Assembly (NCBI GenBank): GCA_002378125.1
Contig: DFRF01000014.1
Span: forward strand, 1-9,210
Direction of reading: 5' to 3'
Length of the DNA stretch: 9,210 nucleotides
Source: Rhodospirillaceae bacterium UBA3470
GTDB lineage: Bacteria > Pseudomonadota > Alphaproteobacteria > Rhodospirillales > Casp-alpha2
Below the pieces are notes generated by a model that was given only the letters and a program-made list of their open reading frames with translations, ran no database searches and was not told where the DNA came from. Positions 1 to 7,540 of the stretch are shown here, piece after piece; the stretch's first letter is position 1; each line of letters opens with the position of its first letter. Both the position numbers and the translations under genes were made by a program.

Positions 1-209
1 CTCGCGAGGCCGAGTTAGGCGAGGCCTTAACCAAACGCATCGCCGAAAGCGAAGCGAGCATTTCCGCGGCCATGGATGAGGCCATCGCCAACATCCGTGA
101 CGTGGCCACCGAGGTCTCGTTGAGCGCCGCTGAACGACTAACCGGCGAGGCGCCCAGCACCGATGCTGCCAGCACCGCCGTCGACACCGCCATCAAGGCC
201 CGCGGGTAA
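1..209 (+). CDS. F0F1 ATP synthase subunit b' (AtpF'), C-terminal part, 5' truncated by the window edge
   Basis: The reading frame starts at base 3 and runs 68 codons to the TAA at 207-209; the start lies outside the window. The visible part is an Ala/Glu-rich amphipathic helix (E-A-L-T-K-R-I-A-E-S-E-A, then A-M-D-E-A-I-A-N-I-R-D-V-A). This is typical of the peripheral-stalk end of b-type subunits, with the conserved pattern of a helix ending in 'A-A-E-R-L-T-G' before a short tail. In alphaproteobacteria a b' subunit gene normally lies directly before atpF, and that is the arrangement here: the atpF ribosome-binding site overlaps this stop codon. The protein would pair with b to form the stator stalk linking the membrane a/c complex to F1. 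Assignment to b' rather than another coiled coil depends mainly on the downstream gene. Confidence 0.85.
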   Translation, partial: REAELGEALTKRIAESEASISAAMDEAIANIRDVATEVSLSAAERLTGEAPSTDAASTAVDTAIKARG

Positions 210-221
210 GGAGACCCAGAC

Positions 222-707
222 ATGTTCCAAGATCCCACATTCTGGGTGCTTGTCGCCTTCATCGGGTTCGTCGGGGTCCTCGTCTATTTAAAGGTTCCAG
301 GTATGGTCACCAAGGGGCTGGACGCCCGCGCCGATAAGATCAAGACCGACCTGGAGGACGCCGATGCCCTCTTGAAGGAGGCCCAGGATCTTCTGGCCTC
401 CTATCAAAAGAAGCAACGTGAAGCCGCCGACGAAGCCCAGGAGATCAAGGCCCGGGCCAAGGAAGAAGGGAAACGCATTGTCGAGCGCGGTCGCGCGCGG
501 CTCGAGGACTCGCTGCAACGCCGCGAGAAACTGGCCATGGACCGGATTACTCAGGCGGAAGCCTCCGCGCTCGATGAAATCCGGGCTCGTACCGTGGACA
601 TCGCGCTGGACGCAACCCGCGATCTGCTAGCCGACAACTTGTCCGATCACAAGGCGAACGCCATGTTGGATGATGCCATCAAAGAATTGCCAGGCCGCCT
701 GAACTGA
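222..707 (+). CDS. atpF: F0F1 ATP synthase subunit b (AtpF)
   Basis: This encodes 161 residues, the usual size for an alphaproteobacterial b subunit. A short N-terminus leads into one membrane helix (about residues 7-24, F-W-V-L-V-A-F-I-G-F-V-G-V-L-V-Y-L). It is followed by a long charged, Ala-rich helix with the early 'L-D-A-R-A-D-K-I' motif that b subunits carry after the anchor. From about residue 35 to 150 the protein is almost entirely predicted helix, suited to the peripheral-stalk coiled coil that holds F1 against rotation. The ATG at 222 has a strong AAGGAG (208-213) eight bases upstream. That site overlaps the stop of the preceding b' gene, so the two are probably translationally coupled. 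It appears to be the last gene of an F0 operon whose other members lie upstream of the window. Confidence 0.95.
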   Translation: MFQDPTFWVLVAFIGFVGVLVYLKVPGMVTKGLDARADKIKTDLEDADALLKEAQDLLASYQKKQREAADEAQEIKARAKEEGKRIVERGRARLEDSLQRREKLAMDRITQAEASALDEIRARTVDIALDATRDLLADNLSDHKANAMLDDAIKELPGRLN

Positions 708-708
708 G

Positions 709-773
709 GCAGACCAACGAGTTTCTGCAGTCACGGAAGACACGCGTGTTCGGGGTCGGGGAGGCCTTTTTTT
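709..773 (+). terminator. Possible transcription terminator after atpF
   Basis: A seven-T run (767-773) follows a GC-rich stretch just downstream of atpF, where an F0 operon would end. The only nearby stems are weak: GCAGA/TCTGC (709-713 with 724-728, 10-nt loop) and the self-complementary ACACGCGTGT around 740-749. No strong stem abuts the T run, so this is tentative. Confidence 0.25.
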
Positions 774-978
774 GCCCGCAACTATCATCGGTCTCCGATC
801 GCGGAACTCGTGGTCGCCCGATGCGCGCAACGGTTTAGACTTGGCCGGAAATGACGTGAATGCGGTGATAGCCGAAGCGAAGCCGAACTATCGATCCTGT
901 GAATATGTTCAACCTCAATGTGCCCAGCTAAATGCAGTGGCTCCATATCGCCTGCGCCACCGATTGGTTGTAGCTTTC

Positions 979-1315
979 CGGCCAGGCCAGCGTGTGCACG
1001 GATGGCTCCCTTCCAGTGGCCATCGACGACCAGTGCGCGCAGTCGCGATCATCGGGTGCCGACATGTTCGATACCACCGGCTTGGGTTACGCCCTGCTTA
1101 GCTTCAACAGTGACAACGAAGCTTAGGCCGCCTTCACCGCTGCCGCGGCAGCCCAAGACCTACTGTTCACGATGATCGGGGATACCTCCGAAGGCGCCCG
1201 CGACGCCTATGACGCGTTCTACGTGCTAGTTCGGCCCGACCTATTCGTCGCATGGGCCAGCGACACCCTGGAGGCGAAATCAGACATCATTCTGGCACGT
1301 ACCTTAGGCAGCTAG
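979..1315 (+). pseudogene. Decayed C-terminal fragment of an FAD-dependent aromatic-ring monooxygenase
   Basis: The frame from 1064 to the TAG at 1313-1315 reads M-F-D-T-T-G-L-G-Y-A-L-L-S-F, then a TAG at 1124-1126, then A-A-F-T-A-A-A-A-A-Q-D. It ends with Y-V-L-V-R-P-D-L-F-V-A-W-A-S before a short tail. This matches the C-terminal domain of PheA/TfdB-like FAD monooxygenases, which ends in a segment of the form 'LVRPDxxVAWR'. In a different frame, bases 979-1011 read R-P-G-Q-R-V-H-G-W-L-P, resembling the 'PGxRxPHxWL' motif that lies just before that domain. Reading one gene through both parts needs a frameshift between about 1008 and 1064, plus readthrough of the in-frame stop. No FAD-binding N-terminal domain (normally about 400 residues) is present upstream. 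The fragment is therefore a relic; its left boundary is uncertain and might reach back to about 870. Confidence 0.7.
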
Positions 1316-1399
1316 AGCTGAAATCCATGATGCTTGTCAAACCGGATGCTGCAATGCAACGTCCGACTTTTGATTCTAGAGGTGAGGGAAGGTCAGGTT

Positions 1400-2446
1400 A
1401 TGCATAAACCGCCGAAGAAATTCTTTGAAACGCTGGCGATCGGCGCGCCAACGCCATATCGCGAAATTCCGACCACGTTGGAACGGATGATCCATTTCTT
1501 CCCACCCCATGTGGAGAAAATGCGCGCTAAGGTGCCGGACATGGTAGCCGAGGTGGATGTGCTCCTCGGTAACCTGGAGGATGCAATTCCAGTAAACGCC
1601 AAGGACGCGGCCCGCGCCGGTCTCGTCGAGGTGGTTAAGACTGTCGACTTCGGCGATACAGGATTGTGGACCCGGGTCAATTCCCTAAATTCACCGTGGT
1701 TCCTCAACGACGTGACCGAGGTCGTGGCGGCGGCCAGCGACAAACTCGACGTTGTCATGCTGCCGAAGGTAGAAGGGGCGTGGGATATCCATTACCTAGA
1801 CCAGTTACTTGCGCAACTGGCGGCTAAGCACAAAATTTCGAAACCGATCATGATCCACGCCATCCTAGAGACAGCGCTGGGTGTTGAGAACGTAGCCGCC
1901 ATCGCCAGCGCCAGTCCCCGCATGCACGGTATGAGCCTCGGGCCCGCCGATCTAGCCGCCTCGCGTGGTATGAAGACGACCCGAGTTGGCGGCGGGCACC
2001 CTTACTACGGTGTTTTGGAGGACCTTCGCGAGGACGAGTTCACGCGCGTGCTTTACCAGCAAGACCTATGGCACTATACGGTGGCGCGCATGGTCGACGC
2101 CTGCCAAAGCTATGGGATTAAGCCCTTCTACGGCCCGTTCGGAGATTTTACCGACGACGCGGCCTGCGAAGCGCAATTCCGCAACGCCTTCCTCATGGGC
2201 TGCGTGGGCGCCTGGACACTGCACCCAAAACAGATCGACATCGCCAAGCGTGTGTTTGTGCCTGATCCGGAAGAAGCGAAGTTTGCCTTCCGCATCCTGG
2301 AAGCTATGCCTGATGGCACCGGGGCTGTGATGATCGACGGTAAGATGCAGGACGATGCTACCTGGAAACAAGCCAAGGTCATTGTCGATCTGGCCAGAAT
2401 GGTCGCTGCCAAAGATCCGGACATGGCCGCGGTATATGGACTATGA
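1400..2446 (+). CDS. HpcH/HpaI aldolase/citrate-lyase family protein, malyl-CoA/beta-methylmalyl-CoA lyase-like
   Basis: This encodes 348 residues from the ATG at 1400, which is preceded by a purine-rich GAGGGAAGG (1384-1392). An in-frame TTG at 1334 would add 22 residues that do not look like family sequence and lacks a ribosome site. Family hallmarks are L-E-D-A (59-62), the active-site Arg in T-R-V-N (91-94), P-K-V-E (122-125) and the two acidic metal-ligand positions in I-L-E-T (155-158) and G-P-A-D-L-A (181-186). P-F-G-D-F (246-250) and W-T-L-H-P-K-Q (272-278) follow, as in L-malyl-CoA/beta-methylmalyl-CoA lyases. These enzymes cleave or condense malyl-CoA-type thioesters to glyoxylate and an acyl-CoA, as in the ethylmalonyl-CoA pathway or serine cycle. 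The N-terminal segment, normally a variant of 'RSxLxxPG', is divergent (H-F-F-P-P-H-V-E-K-M). The exact substrate is therefore open, and no pathway partner lies nearby. Confidence 0.85.
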   Translation: MHKPPKKFFETLAIGAPTPYREIPTTLERMIHFFPPHVEKMRAKVPDMVAEVDVLLGNLEDAIPVNAKDAARAGLVEVVKTVDFGDTGLWTRVNSLNSPWFLNDVTEVVAAASDKLDVVMLPKVEGAWDIHYLDQLLAQLAAKHKISKPIMIHAILETALGVENVAAIASASPRMHGMSLGPADLAASRGMKTTRVGGGHPYYGVLEDLREDEFTRVLYQQDLWHYTVARMVDACQSYGIKPFYGPFGDFTDDAACEAQFRNAFLMGCVGAWTLHPKQIDIAKRVFVPDPEEAKFAFRILEAMPDGTGAVMIDGKMQDDATWKQAKVIVDLARMVAAKDPDMAAVYGL

Positions 2447-2568
2447 CGAAAGACATCCTCACCGTTGGCCATTCTGACCCACTGCTAAAGGTTCAACAAG
2501 GCGTGCTTCTGTTCGTCTTTAAGCAAATGCAGGAAAAATCACCACTGTCGTCAATCTTCAAATCTTAA
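2443..2568 (+). CDS. Small ORF (41 aa) overlapping the lyase stop codon, unrecognised
   Basis: The ATG at 2443 overlaps the TGA of the lyase gene in an ATGA arrangement and opens a frame ending at the TAA at 2566-2568. The peptide starts M-T-K-D-I-L-T-V-G-H-S-D and has a hydrophobic middle (G-V-L-L-F-V-F). The start faintly resembles the 'YTIGHSxxxxxxFxxLL' opening of DUF488 proteins, so it could be the stub of such a gene. That resemblance is weak. The four-base overlap is typical of translational coupling, but an ORF this short can arise by chance. Confidence 0.25.
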   Translation: MTKDILTVGHSDPLLKVQQGVLLFVFKQMQEKSPLSSIFKS

Positions 2569-2782
2569 GTAACTCTATTACCTTCGCCAGCAGACATGTG
2601 CCACCACATACCGCCCATGCGAAGCACAAAATCGTGACGGTTCTCGTCAAACTATTTTACCCCGCCGCTTGCCCGTTCCGGGCTTTTTCGCTACCACTCT
2701 CAACCTTATTCGCCGTTGCGCTAACGCCAATCTGCGCGGGGTGTTCCGTTGTCCGTCATCAGCCCTGGATTGACACGTAAAG
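2447..2782. other. Intergenic region between the lyase gene and hisZ
   Basis: This spacer is less GC-rich than its flanks in its first part. It holds the small ORF at 2443-2568, a 5-bp hairpin at 2635-2649 (TGACG, five-base loop, CGTCA) and a terminator-like hairpin at 2671-2688. No convincing promoter for hisZ was found; the best -10-like boxes lack a matching -35. No RNA gene was recognised. Confidence 0.5.
2671..2688 (+). terminator. Rho-independent terminator-like hairpin upstream of hisZ
   Basis: GCCCG (2671-2675) and CGGGC (2679-2683) form a perfect 5-bp all-GC stem with a TTC loop, followed at once by five T (2684-2688). It may end the lyase transcript, about 225 bp after that gene. 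If the hisZ-purA promoter lies further upstream, it could instead act as an attenuator about 95 bp before hisZ. Confidence 0.55.
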
Positions 2783-3961
2783 ATGGTATCAAACAACCGC
2801 GAAAGCGCCCTTTTGCCCGCTGGAATCACCGATGGCTTACCACCGGATGCGGAAGATGAGGCCGAAGTTTTGGAACAAGTCATGAAAATTCTGGCGGCCC
2901 ATGGCTACGATCGCATCAAACCGCCACTGATCGAATTCGAAGAAAGTCTCGTTCGAGGGCTAGGTATGGCGGTCACGCACCAGACCTTCCGGTTGATGGA
3001 CCCGGTATCGCAGCGCATGATGGGACTGCGGGCGGATATGACGCCGCAGGTCGCCCGAATCGCTGCCTCCCGGCTGTCGCAGGCGCCCAGGCCCCTGCGG
3101 TTGAGCTACGCCGGCCAGGTCGTTCGGGTCAAAGGCTCCCAACTCCGCGCCGAACGCCAGTTCACCCAAGTTGGCGCTGAGATTATCGGCTCCGCAAACC
3201 CGGCCGCCGATGCGGAAACCATCTGCCTAGCGGCGGAATCCTTGATCGCGCTCGGAATTGACGGACTGTCCGTCGACCTCGGCATGCCGTCGCTCATTGC
3301 CGCCGTGTACGCCAACAGCAATTTGACCGATGAACAATTCCGTCTGCTACGCGAAGCGCTGGATCGCAAGGACACGGCTACTGTGCAAGCGTTGGCAGAC
3401 GAAATCGGGGAAGGAACGGCGGCAACGCTGTTGGCCCTCATGAACGCCACAGGGCCCGTGGAAGCCGCCTTGCAATACCTCTCAAAGGTCGATTTACCCC
3501 TAGCAGCGGCCGCTTGCCGCAGCGAATTTGAAGACGTCGTCGCAACCATCATGGTGCGAAATCCAGACCTCTGCCTGACCATCGACACGATAGAGAACCG
3601 GGGCTTTGAGTACCACACGGGGATCACCTACACGCTTTTCGCCCGTGGAGTGCGCGGCGAACTGGGCCGTGGTGGCCGTTATCCAGCACCTGTCGCCAAC
3701 GGCACCGAACCGGCGACGGGGTTCTCCCTATTTATGGATACGGTTCTGCGCGCCATAGAACGCCAGACGGTGCCGGACCGTCTTTTCGTGCCGCACGGGA
3801 CAGACCCGGAACGAGCCCGCCATTGGCGCGCGGAGGGATGGATCGTTGTTGAGGGCCTGGAATTCGCGTCTGACGCCGCGGTTGAGGCCCGACGACTTAA
3901 CTGCAGCCACCTAGTCGCCGCCGACAGAATTCAAAATCTCAAGCCAAAGGACGGAGAGTAA
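2783..3961 (+). CDS. hisZ: ATP phosphoribosyltransferase regulatory subunit (HisZ)
   Basis: This encodes 392 residues, a normal HisZ length. HisZ is a catalytically inactive relative of histidyl-tRNA synthetase that joins short-form HisG to make the active, histidine-regulated first enzyme of histidine synthesis. The N-terminus has the typical L-L-P-A-G-I-T-D-G-L-P-P (10-21). The class II synthetase fold is visible in M-G-L-R-A-D-M-T-P-Q-V-A-R (80-92), L-S-Y-A-G-Q-V-V-R (107-115) and E-R-Q-F-T-Q-V-G-A-E (124-133). F-E-Y-H-T-G-I-T-Y (275-283) and G-R-G-G-R-Y (295-300) follow. There is no anticodon-binding domain of HisRS type, which argues for HisZ over HisS. The ATG at 2783 has only a weak ribosome site but is set by the conserved N-terminus. 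It lies two bases from purA; hisG is not in the window. Confidence 0.93.
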   Translation: MVSNNRESALLPAGITDGLPPDAEDEAEVLEQVMKILAAHGYDRIKPPLIEFEESLVRGLGMAVTHQTFRLMDPVSQRMMGLRADMTPQVARIAASRLSQAPRPLRLSYAGQVVRVKGSQLRAERQFTQVGAEIIGSANPAADAETICLAAESLIALGIDGLSVDLGMPSLIAAVYANSNLTDEQFRLLREALDRKDTATVQALADEIGEGTAATLLALMNATGPVEAALQYLSKVDLPLAAAACRSEFEDVVATIMVRNPDLCLTIDTIENRGFEYHTGITYTLFARGVRGELGRGGRYPAPVANGTEPATGFSLFMDTVLRAIERQTVPDRLFVPHGTDPERARHWRAEGWIVVEGLEFASDAAVEARRLNCSHLVAADRIQNLKPKDGE

Positions 3962-3963
3962 CC

Positions 3964-5256
3964 ATGGCAAACGTAGTGGTCGTCGGTGCCCAATGGGGGG
4001 ACGAAGGCAAAGGCAAGATCGTAGATTGGCTCTCGGAGCGCGCAGACGCCGTTGTCCGCTTCCAAGGCGGACACAATGCTGGCCATACCCTGGTTATCGA
4101 CGGCATCACCTACAAGCTTAGCCTTTTGCCCTCCGGTATCGTTCGGCCAAAAAAGTTGTCGTTCATCGGTAACGGCGTAGTCATCGATCCTTGGGCCCTC
4201 ATTTCCGAGATAGAGACCGTGCGCGAGCAAGGCGTTGAGATCGGGCCGGATAATCTTCGCATTTCCGAAAGCGCGGTGTTGATCCTGCCGCTTCACCGGA
4301 ACCTGGACCTGGCTCGGGAAAAGGCAGCCGGCAAGGGCAAGATCGGCACCACAGGCCGCGGCATCGGCCCTGCCTACGAAGACAAAACGGCGCGGCGTGC
4401 CATCCGCATCGGTGACCTTTCTGAGATCGAGACCCTTGGCGACAAGATGGACCGGCTGCTTTTTCACCACAATGCGCTCCTCAAGGGCATGGATATGGTA
4501 CCCATCGACCGCAACGGCCTAATGGCCGAGTTGGAAGAAATCGCGCCAAAGATCGTCCCCTACACGGGGGTCGTTTGGCAAGAGTTGGACCAGGCGCGTC
4601 GGCGCGGTGATCGTATCCTCTATGAAGGCGCGCAGGGCGCCATGCTGGATATCGATCACGGCACCTACCCGTTTGTGACGTCGTCCAATACTGTCTCCGC
4701 ACAAGCCGCGATTGGATCTGGACAGGGTCCGGGCACCATCGACTATATCCTCGGAATCTGCAAAGCCTATACAACGCGCGTGGGCGAAGGCCCCTTCCCT
4801 ACGGAGCAAGAGAACGATATCGGACGTCTTCTGGGAGAACGGGGCCACGAGTTCGGTACGGTCACTGGACGAGCCCGACGGTGCGGTTGGTTCGACGCGG
4901 TCATGGTCCGCCAGGCGGTGAAGGTCAACGGGATCGACGGGGTCGCCCTGACCAAGTTGGACGTCCTCGACGGCATTGAGGAGCTAAAGGTTTGCGTCGG
5001 CTACAAAATCGACGGCGAGGACGTCGACCACCTACCCGCATCCACAGTCCTGCAGTCTCGGGTCGAACCCGTCTACAATACCGTCGAGGGATGGTCCGAC
5101 AGCACGCAGGGCGCACGCACATGGCAGGATCTGCCGGCGAGCGCCGTCAAATATGTCCGCTACATCGAGGAATTGATTGAGGCGCCCGTGTCCCTGTTAT
5201 CGACCAGTCCCGAGCGCAACGATACGGTCCTTGTCCACGATCCGTTCGCCGATTAA
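3964..5256 (+). CDS. purA: Adenylosuccinate synthetase (PurA)
   Basis: PurA joins IMP and aspartate using GTP to give adenylosuccinate, the committed step to AMP in the cytosol. The 430 residues match the usual bacterial length. All signature motifs are present: the P-loop-like G-D-E-G-K-G-K (12-18) with catalytic Asp13, and G-G-H-N-A-G-H-T (35-42) with catalytic His41. I-G-T-T-G-R-G-I-G-P (127-136), Y-E-G-A-Q-G (220-225) and G-T-Y-P-F-V-T-S-S-N-T (233-243) follow. Toward the C-terminus are G-T-V-T-G-R-A-R-R-C-G-W (298-309), T-K-L-D-V-L-D-G (330-337) and S-T-S-P-E-R (413-418). The ATG at 3964 follows the hisZ stop by two bases, and its GGAGAG ribosome site (3953-3958) lies inside the end of hisZ. 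The pair is very likely cotranscribed and translationally coupled. Confidence 0.98.
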   Translation: MANVVVVGAQWGDEGKGKIVDWLSERADAVVRFQGGHNAGHTLVIDGITYKLSLLPSGIVRPKKLSFIGNGVVIDPWALISEIETVREQGVEIGPDNLRISESAVLILPLHRNLDLAREKAAGKGKIGTTGRGIGPAYEDKTARRAIRIGDLSEIETLGDKMDRLLFHHNALLKGMDMVPIDRNGLMAELEEIAPKIVPYTGVVWQELDQARRRGDRILYEGAQGAMLDIDHGTYPFVTSSNTVSAQAAIGSGQGPGTIDYILGICKAYTTRVGEGPFPTEQENDIGRLLGERGHEFGTVTGRARRCGWFDAVMVRQAVKVNGIDGVALTKLDVLDGIEELKVCVGYKIDGEDVDHLPASTVLQSRVEPVYNTVEGWSDSTQGARTWQDLPASAVKYVRYIEELIEAPVSLLSTSPERNDTVLVHDPFAD

Positions 5257-5295
5257 GCGTCGAAACTTGGCATTCTCTCCCCGATCATTCGCTAA

Positions 5296-5324
5296 TTGTA
5301 TCAAAATTCATTGGGGGGTATAGT
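5296..5324 (+). promoter_or_regulatory. Predicted sigma-70-type promoter for the pseudokinase operon
   Basis: A TTGTAT -35 box (5296-5301) and a TATAGT -10 box (5319-5324) are separated by exactly 17 bases in the gap after purA. The -10 matches consensus at 5 of 6 positions and the -35 at 3 of 6. A start near 5331 would give a leader of about 70 bases. Confidence 0.45.
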
Positions 5325-5376
5325 CAGGTTTGGCCTTCGTCGATACACCGTCGGCGGAACCATACCATATGCTCAC

Positions 5377-5389
5377 GGGTGTTACACCC
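5377..5389 (+). promoter_or_regulatory. Small hairpin just upstream of the pseudokinase ribosome-binding site
   Basis: GGGTG (5377-5381) and CACCC (5385-5389) form a perfect 5-bp stem with a TTA loop. It sits two bases before the GGGAG ribosome site (5392-5396) of the gene starting at 5403. It has no T tract, so it is not a terminator; it could affect ribosome access or mRNA stability. Confidence 0.4.
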
Positions 5390-5402
5390 ACGGGAGCGAA
5401 CC

Positions 5403-7526
5403 ATGGCAGAATTGCCTTTGGAAACCGAAGAAACGGCCTCGGATCTACCTGAAGGATTGATCCCGCCAGAAATTGGAGACGACGGCGATGCGGAACCCGT
5501 AGAAACGCTGCAGGGTCAGGTTGCGCCAGCGTCATACGGTCCTGTGGTGCTGCGCGAGAGGTATCTGATTGATCCCGGCAAACCCATCGTGGAATTAGAC
5601 ACACCATCGGCCAAGGCATACGTGGTCGAAGATGGCCGCGATTTGAGTAGTCAGCTCTATGGCCTCGTCTGCACCCCAGGGCTCCCTGTCCGCCTCAACG
5701 ATATCAAGGCCCTCAAGATCGGCCATATCGACAATATCCTGCCCATAATCGACTGGGATTCCATATACTGGCCGGCGCTAGGACAGAAGACGGTAGTAGT
5801 AGTCTTCGTCCGCCCTTTGGGCGGCCGAGTCACGGATAAGCTGGCCCAAAAAGAAATCAAGATCAACGAGTACGACATGCCTCAGCGCGTCATTGCCCCC
5901 CTGGCGGACGCCCTGGAGAAACTATCCAATATGGACCAGGCCTATCGCGCGATCCGTCCGGACAACTTGCTTTTCCTCGATGAGCGCATGGAAGAGATTG
6001 TGCTGGGCCCACATGTGACCGCACCTGCCGGCTATGACCAACCAGTGTTGCTGGAACCCCTCGATCGCGCCATGGCCCAGTCCGCCGGGCGCGGCATCGG
6101 CGACGCGCGAGATGATATCTACGCCTTGGGCGTGACGATCGTACTTCTGCTACTCGGCTACAACCCGGTTGCCAAGATGAAGGATGACGAGCTTCTCAAG
6201 GCCCGACTCGAGCACGGCAGCTACATGACGATTTGTGGCAGTGCTCGCATTCCGATGCAGCTGATCGAACCGCTTCGTGGCATGCTCGCCGACGACGCGT
6301 CGGAACGTTGGGATTTTAATGAGATCAGTAACTGGCTGACGGGCCAGAAAATCAATCACCTGAAGAAACGGCTACCAGACCGATCGGAGACCTACTTCAA
6401 GTTCCGCAGCATGAAACATTATTCCGCGCAATCTCTAGCCTGGCATTTCGCTAAACATCCCAATGACGCCGTCATGGCTATCAACACCGAAGAGTTTCAA
6501 ATCTGGATGACGCGCGGCCTGGACGAACCCGAGAAGGCCGAGGCTATTTACAGCGCCGTCCATGCTGTGAAGTTCAACGCCGATAGTTACCAGGGGACTG
6601 ACGACTACCTGGTCGCCCAGGCCACGGCGATCATGGATCCACATGGGCCTATTCGTTACAAAGGTTTAGCTTTCATGCCGGACGGCTACGGCGCCATGCT
6701 GGCGTCGGAGTGGATCCGCAACAGCAATCAACAACCCGCCGGCGAAGTGCTCTCTCATGACATCTGTGCACTCTGGTATGACGCCCAACCGAAGATGACG
6801 AAAGAGCTTTTAGATTCCCAAATGGTTATTAATCAACTGCGGAGTGTGTTGGCCATTCGCGATCCCGGCTATGGGCTTGAACGCGTACTATATGAGGGCA
6901 ATCCAGGAATTAGTTGCCAAAGCCCATATGTGGCGAAGGACGGCGTTGTGTTGATCGAACATCTTTTACCGGCCTTGGACAACGCCGCGAACAGCGTCGA
7001 CACCTCGGTGCAGCCCGTCGACGGGCACGTCGCAGCCTTCGTAGCCGCTCGGTTCGACGAAGATATCCAGCCGCACCTTAAGGCCATGGCGTCAGGAAAG
7101 GCCGACACTTCCATTCTCGGCACGCTCAGCTTGCTGGCATTCATGCAATCGACGTTGCGAACACCCGACGTCCTCGGCCTGTCGAGTTGGATAGGCGGTC
7201 TGTTGGGACCGGCCATCAACGCCTATCATAACCGCCAGACCCGCGAGGAGCTGGAGCGCGATATCCCGCGCCTCGTTCGAAAGGGCAGTCTGCCAGAACT
7301 AGTCAATCTCATCAATGACCCAGCCAAGCGCCAAGAGGATAAGGAGGGCTTCACCGCGTGCTGCGCCGAATGGCTGGACGCGGAGGTGGAAATACGTGAC
7401 ATCGAAGACGCTGGCGAAGAACGCCTAAATAAGGCCGAACAGTCCGGCCAACAGGCCGCCGCCATGATTTCTATCTTCATCGCCCTCACCGTTATCACGG
7501 TGTTGATCATAGCGGAAATTTTGTAG
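5403..7526 (+). CDS. Membrane-anchored protein with a degenerate Ser/Thr kinase-like domain (predicted pseudokinase)
   Basis: This encodes 707 residues from the ATG at 5403, six bases after GGGAG (5392-5396); the in-frame GTG at 5379 lies inside the upstream hairpin. Residues about 70-315 read like a protein kinase fold. There is a hinge-like V-V-F-V-R-P-L-G-G (133-141), Y-R-A-I-R-P-D-N-L-L-F (181-191) where kinases have H-R-D-x-K-P-x-N, and D-D-I-Y-A-L-G-V-T (237-245) at subdomain IX. The catalytic Asp is Ala183, the following Lys is Arg185, DFG is replaced by L-G-P (201-203), and no glycine loop or beta-3 lysine is evident. It is therefore probably catalytically dead. Residues 320-680 match nothing I recognise. 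Residues 686-706 form one C-terminal membrane helix, so the bulk should face the cytosol. The next gene follows by 14 bases. Its role is unknown; scaffolding or signalling is inference. Confidence 0.75.
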   Translation: MAELPLETEETASDLPEGLIPPEIGDDGDAEPVETLQGQVAPASYGPVVLRERYLIDPGKPIVELDTPSAKAYVVEDGRDLSSQLYGLVCTPGLPVRLNDIKALKIGHIDNILPIIDWDSIYWPALGQKTVVVVFVRPLGGRVTDKLAQKEIKINEYDMPQRVIAPLADALEKLSNMDQAYRAIRPDNLLFLDERMEEIVLGPHVTAPAGYDQPVLLEPLDRAMAQSAGRGIGDARDDIYALGVTIVLLLLGYNPVAKMKDDELLKARLEHGSYMTICGSARIPMQLIEPLRGMLADDASERWDFNEISNWLTGQKINHLKKRLPDRSETYFKFRSMKHYSAQSLAWHFAKHPNDAVMAINTEEFQIWMTRGLDEPEKAEAIYSAVHAVKFNADSYQGTDDYLVAQATAIMDPHGPIRYKGLAFMPDGYGAMLASEWIRNSNQQPAGEVLSHDICALWYDAQPKMTKELLDSQMVINQLRSVLAIRDPGYGLERVLYEGNPGISCQSPYVAKDGVVLIEHLLPALDNAANSVDTSVQPVDGHVAAFVAARFDEDIQPHLKAMASGKADTSILGTLSLLAFMQSTLRTPDVLGLSSWIGGLLGPAINAYHNRQTREELERDIPRLVRKGSLPELVNLINDPAKRQEDKEGFTACCAEWLDAEVEIRDIEDAGEERLNKAEQSGQQAAAMISIFIALTVITVLIIAEIL

Positions 7527-7540
7527 GCGGAGCGCGGGCA

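Noticed and set aside
1334..1399. N-terminal extension of the lyase from a TTG at 1334.
   Set aside because: The added residues do not resemble the family, and the strong purine-rich ribosome site fits the ATG at 1400.
1393..1758. Long open frame on the minus strand opposite the lyase gene; similar ones lie opposite hisZ, purA and the membrane protein gene.
   Set aside because: Each lies opposite a clearly coding frame, has no family resemblance or ribosome site, and is expected in GC-rich coding DNA.
2770..2775. TTGACA immediately before hisZ, resembling a -35 box.
   Set aside because: It is only eight bases from the start codon, so no -10 element or leader can fit upstream of the gene.
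2598..2780. A 60-codon frame (GTG start) ending two bases before hisZ, with a lipobox-like C-A-G-C after a hydrophobic stretch.
   Set aside because: It has no ribosome-binding site and runs straight through the terminator-like hairpin at 2671-2688; composition looks non-coding.
5266..5290. CTTGG...CCCCGAT after purA as a heat-shock promoter for the pseudokinase operon.
   Set aside because: The boxes are separated by only about seven bases; the TTGTAT/TATAGT pair downstream has correct spacing.
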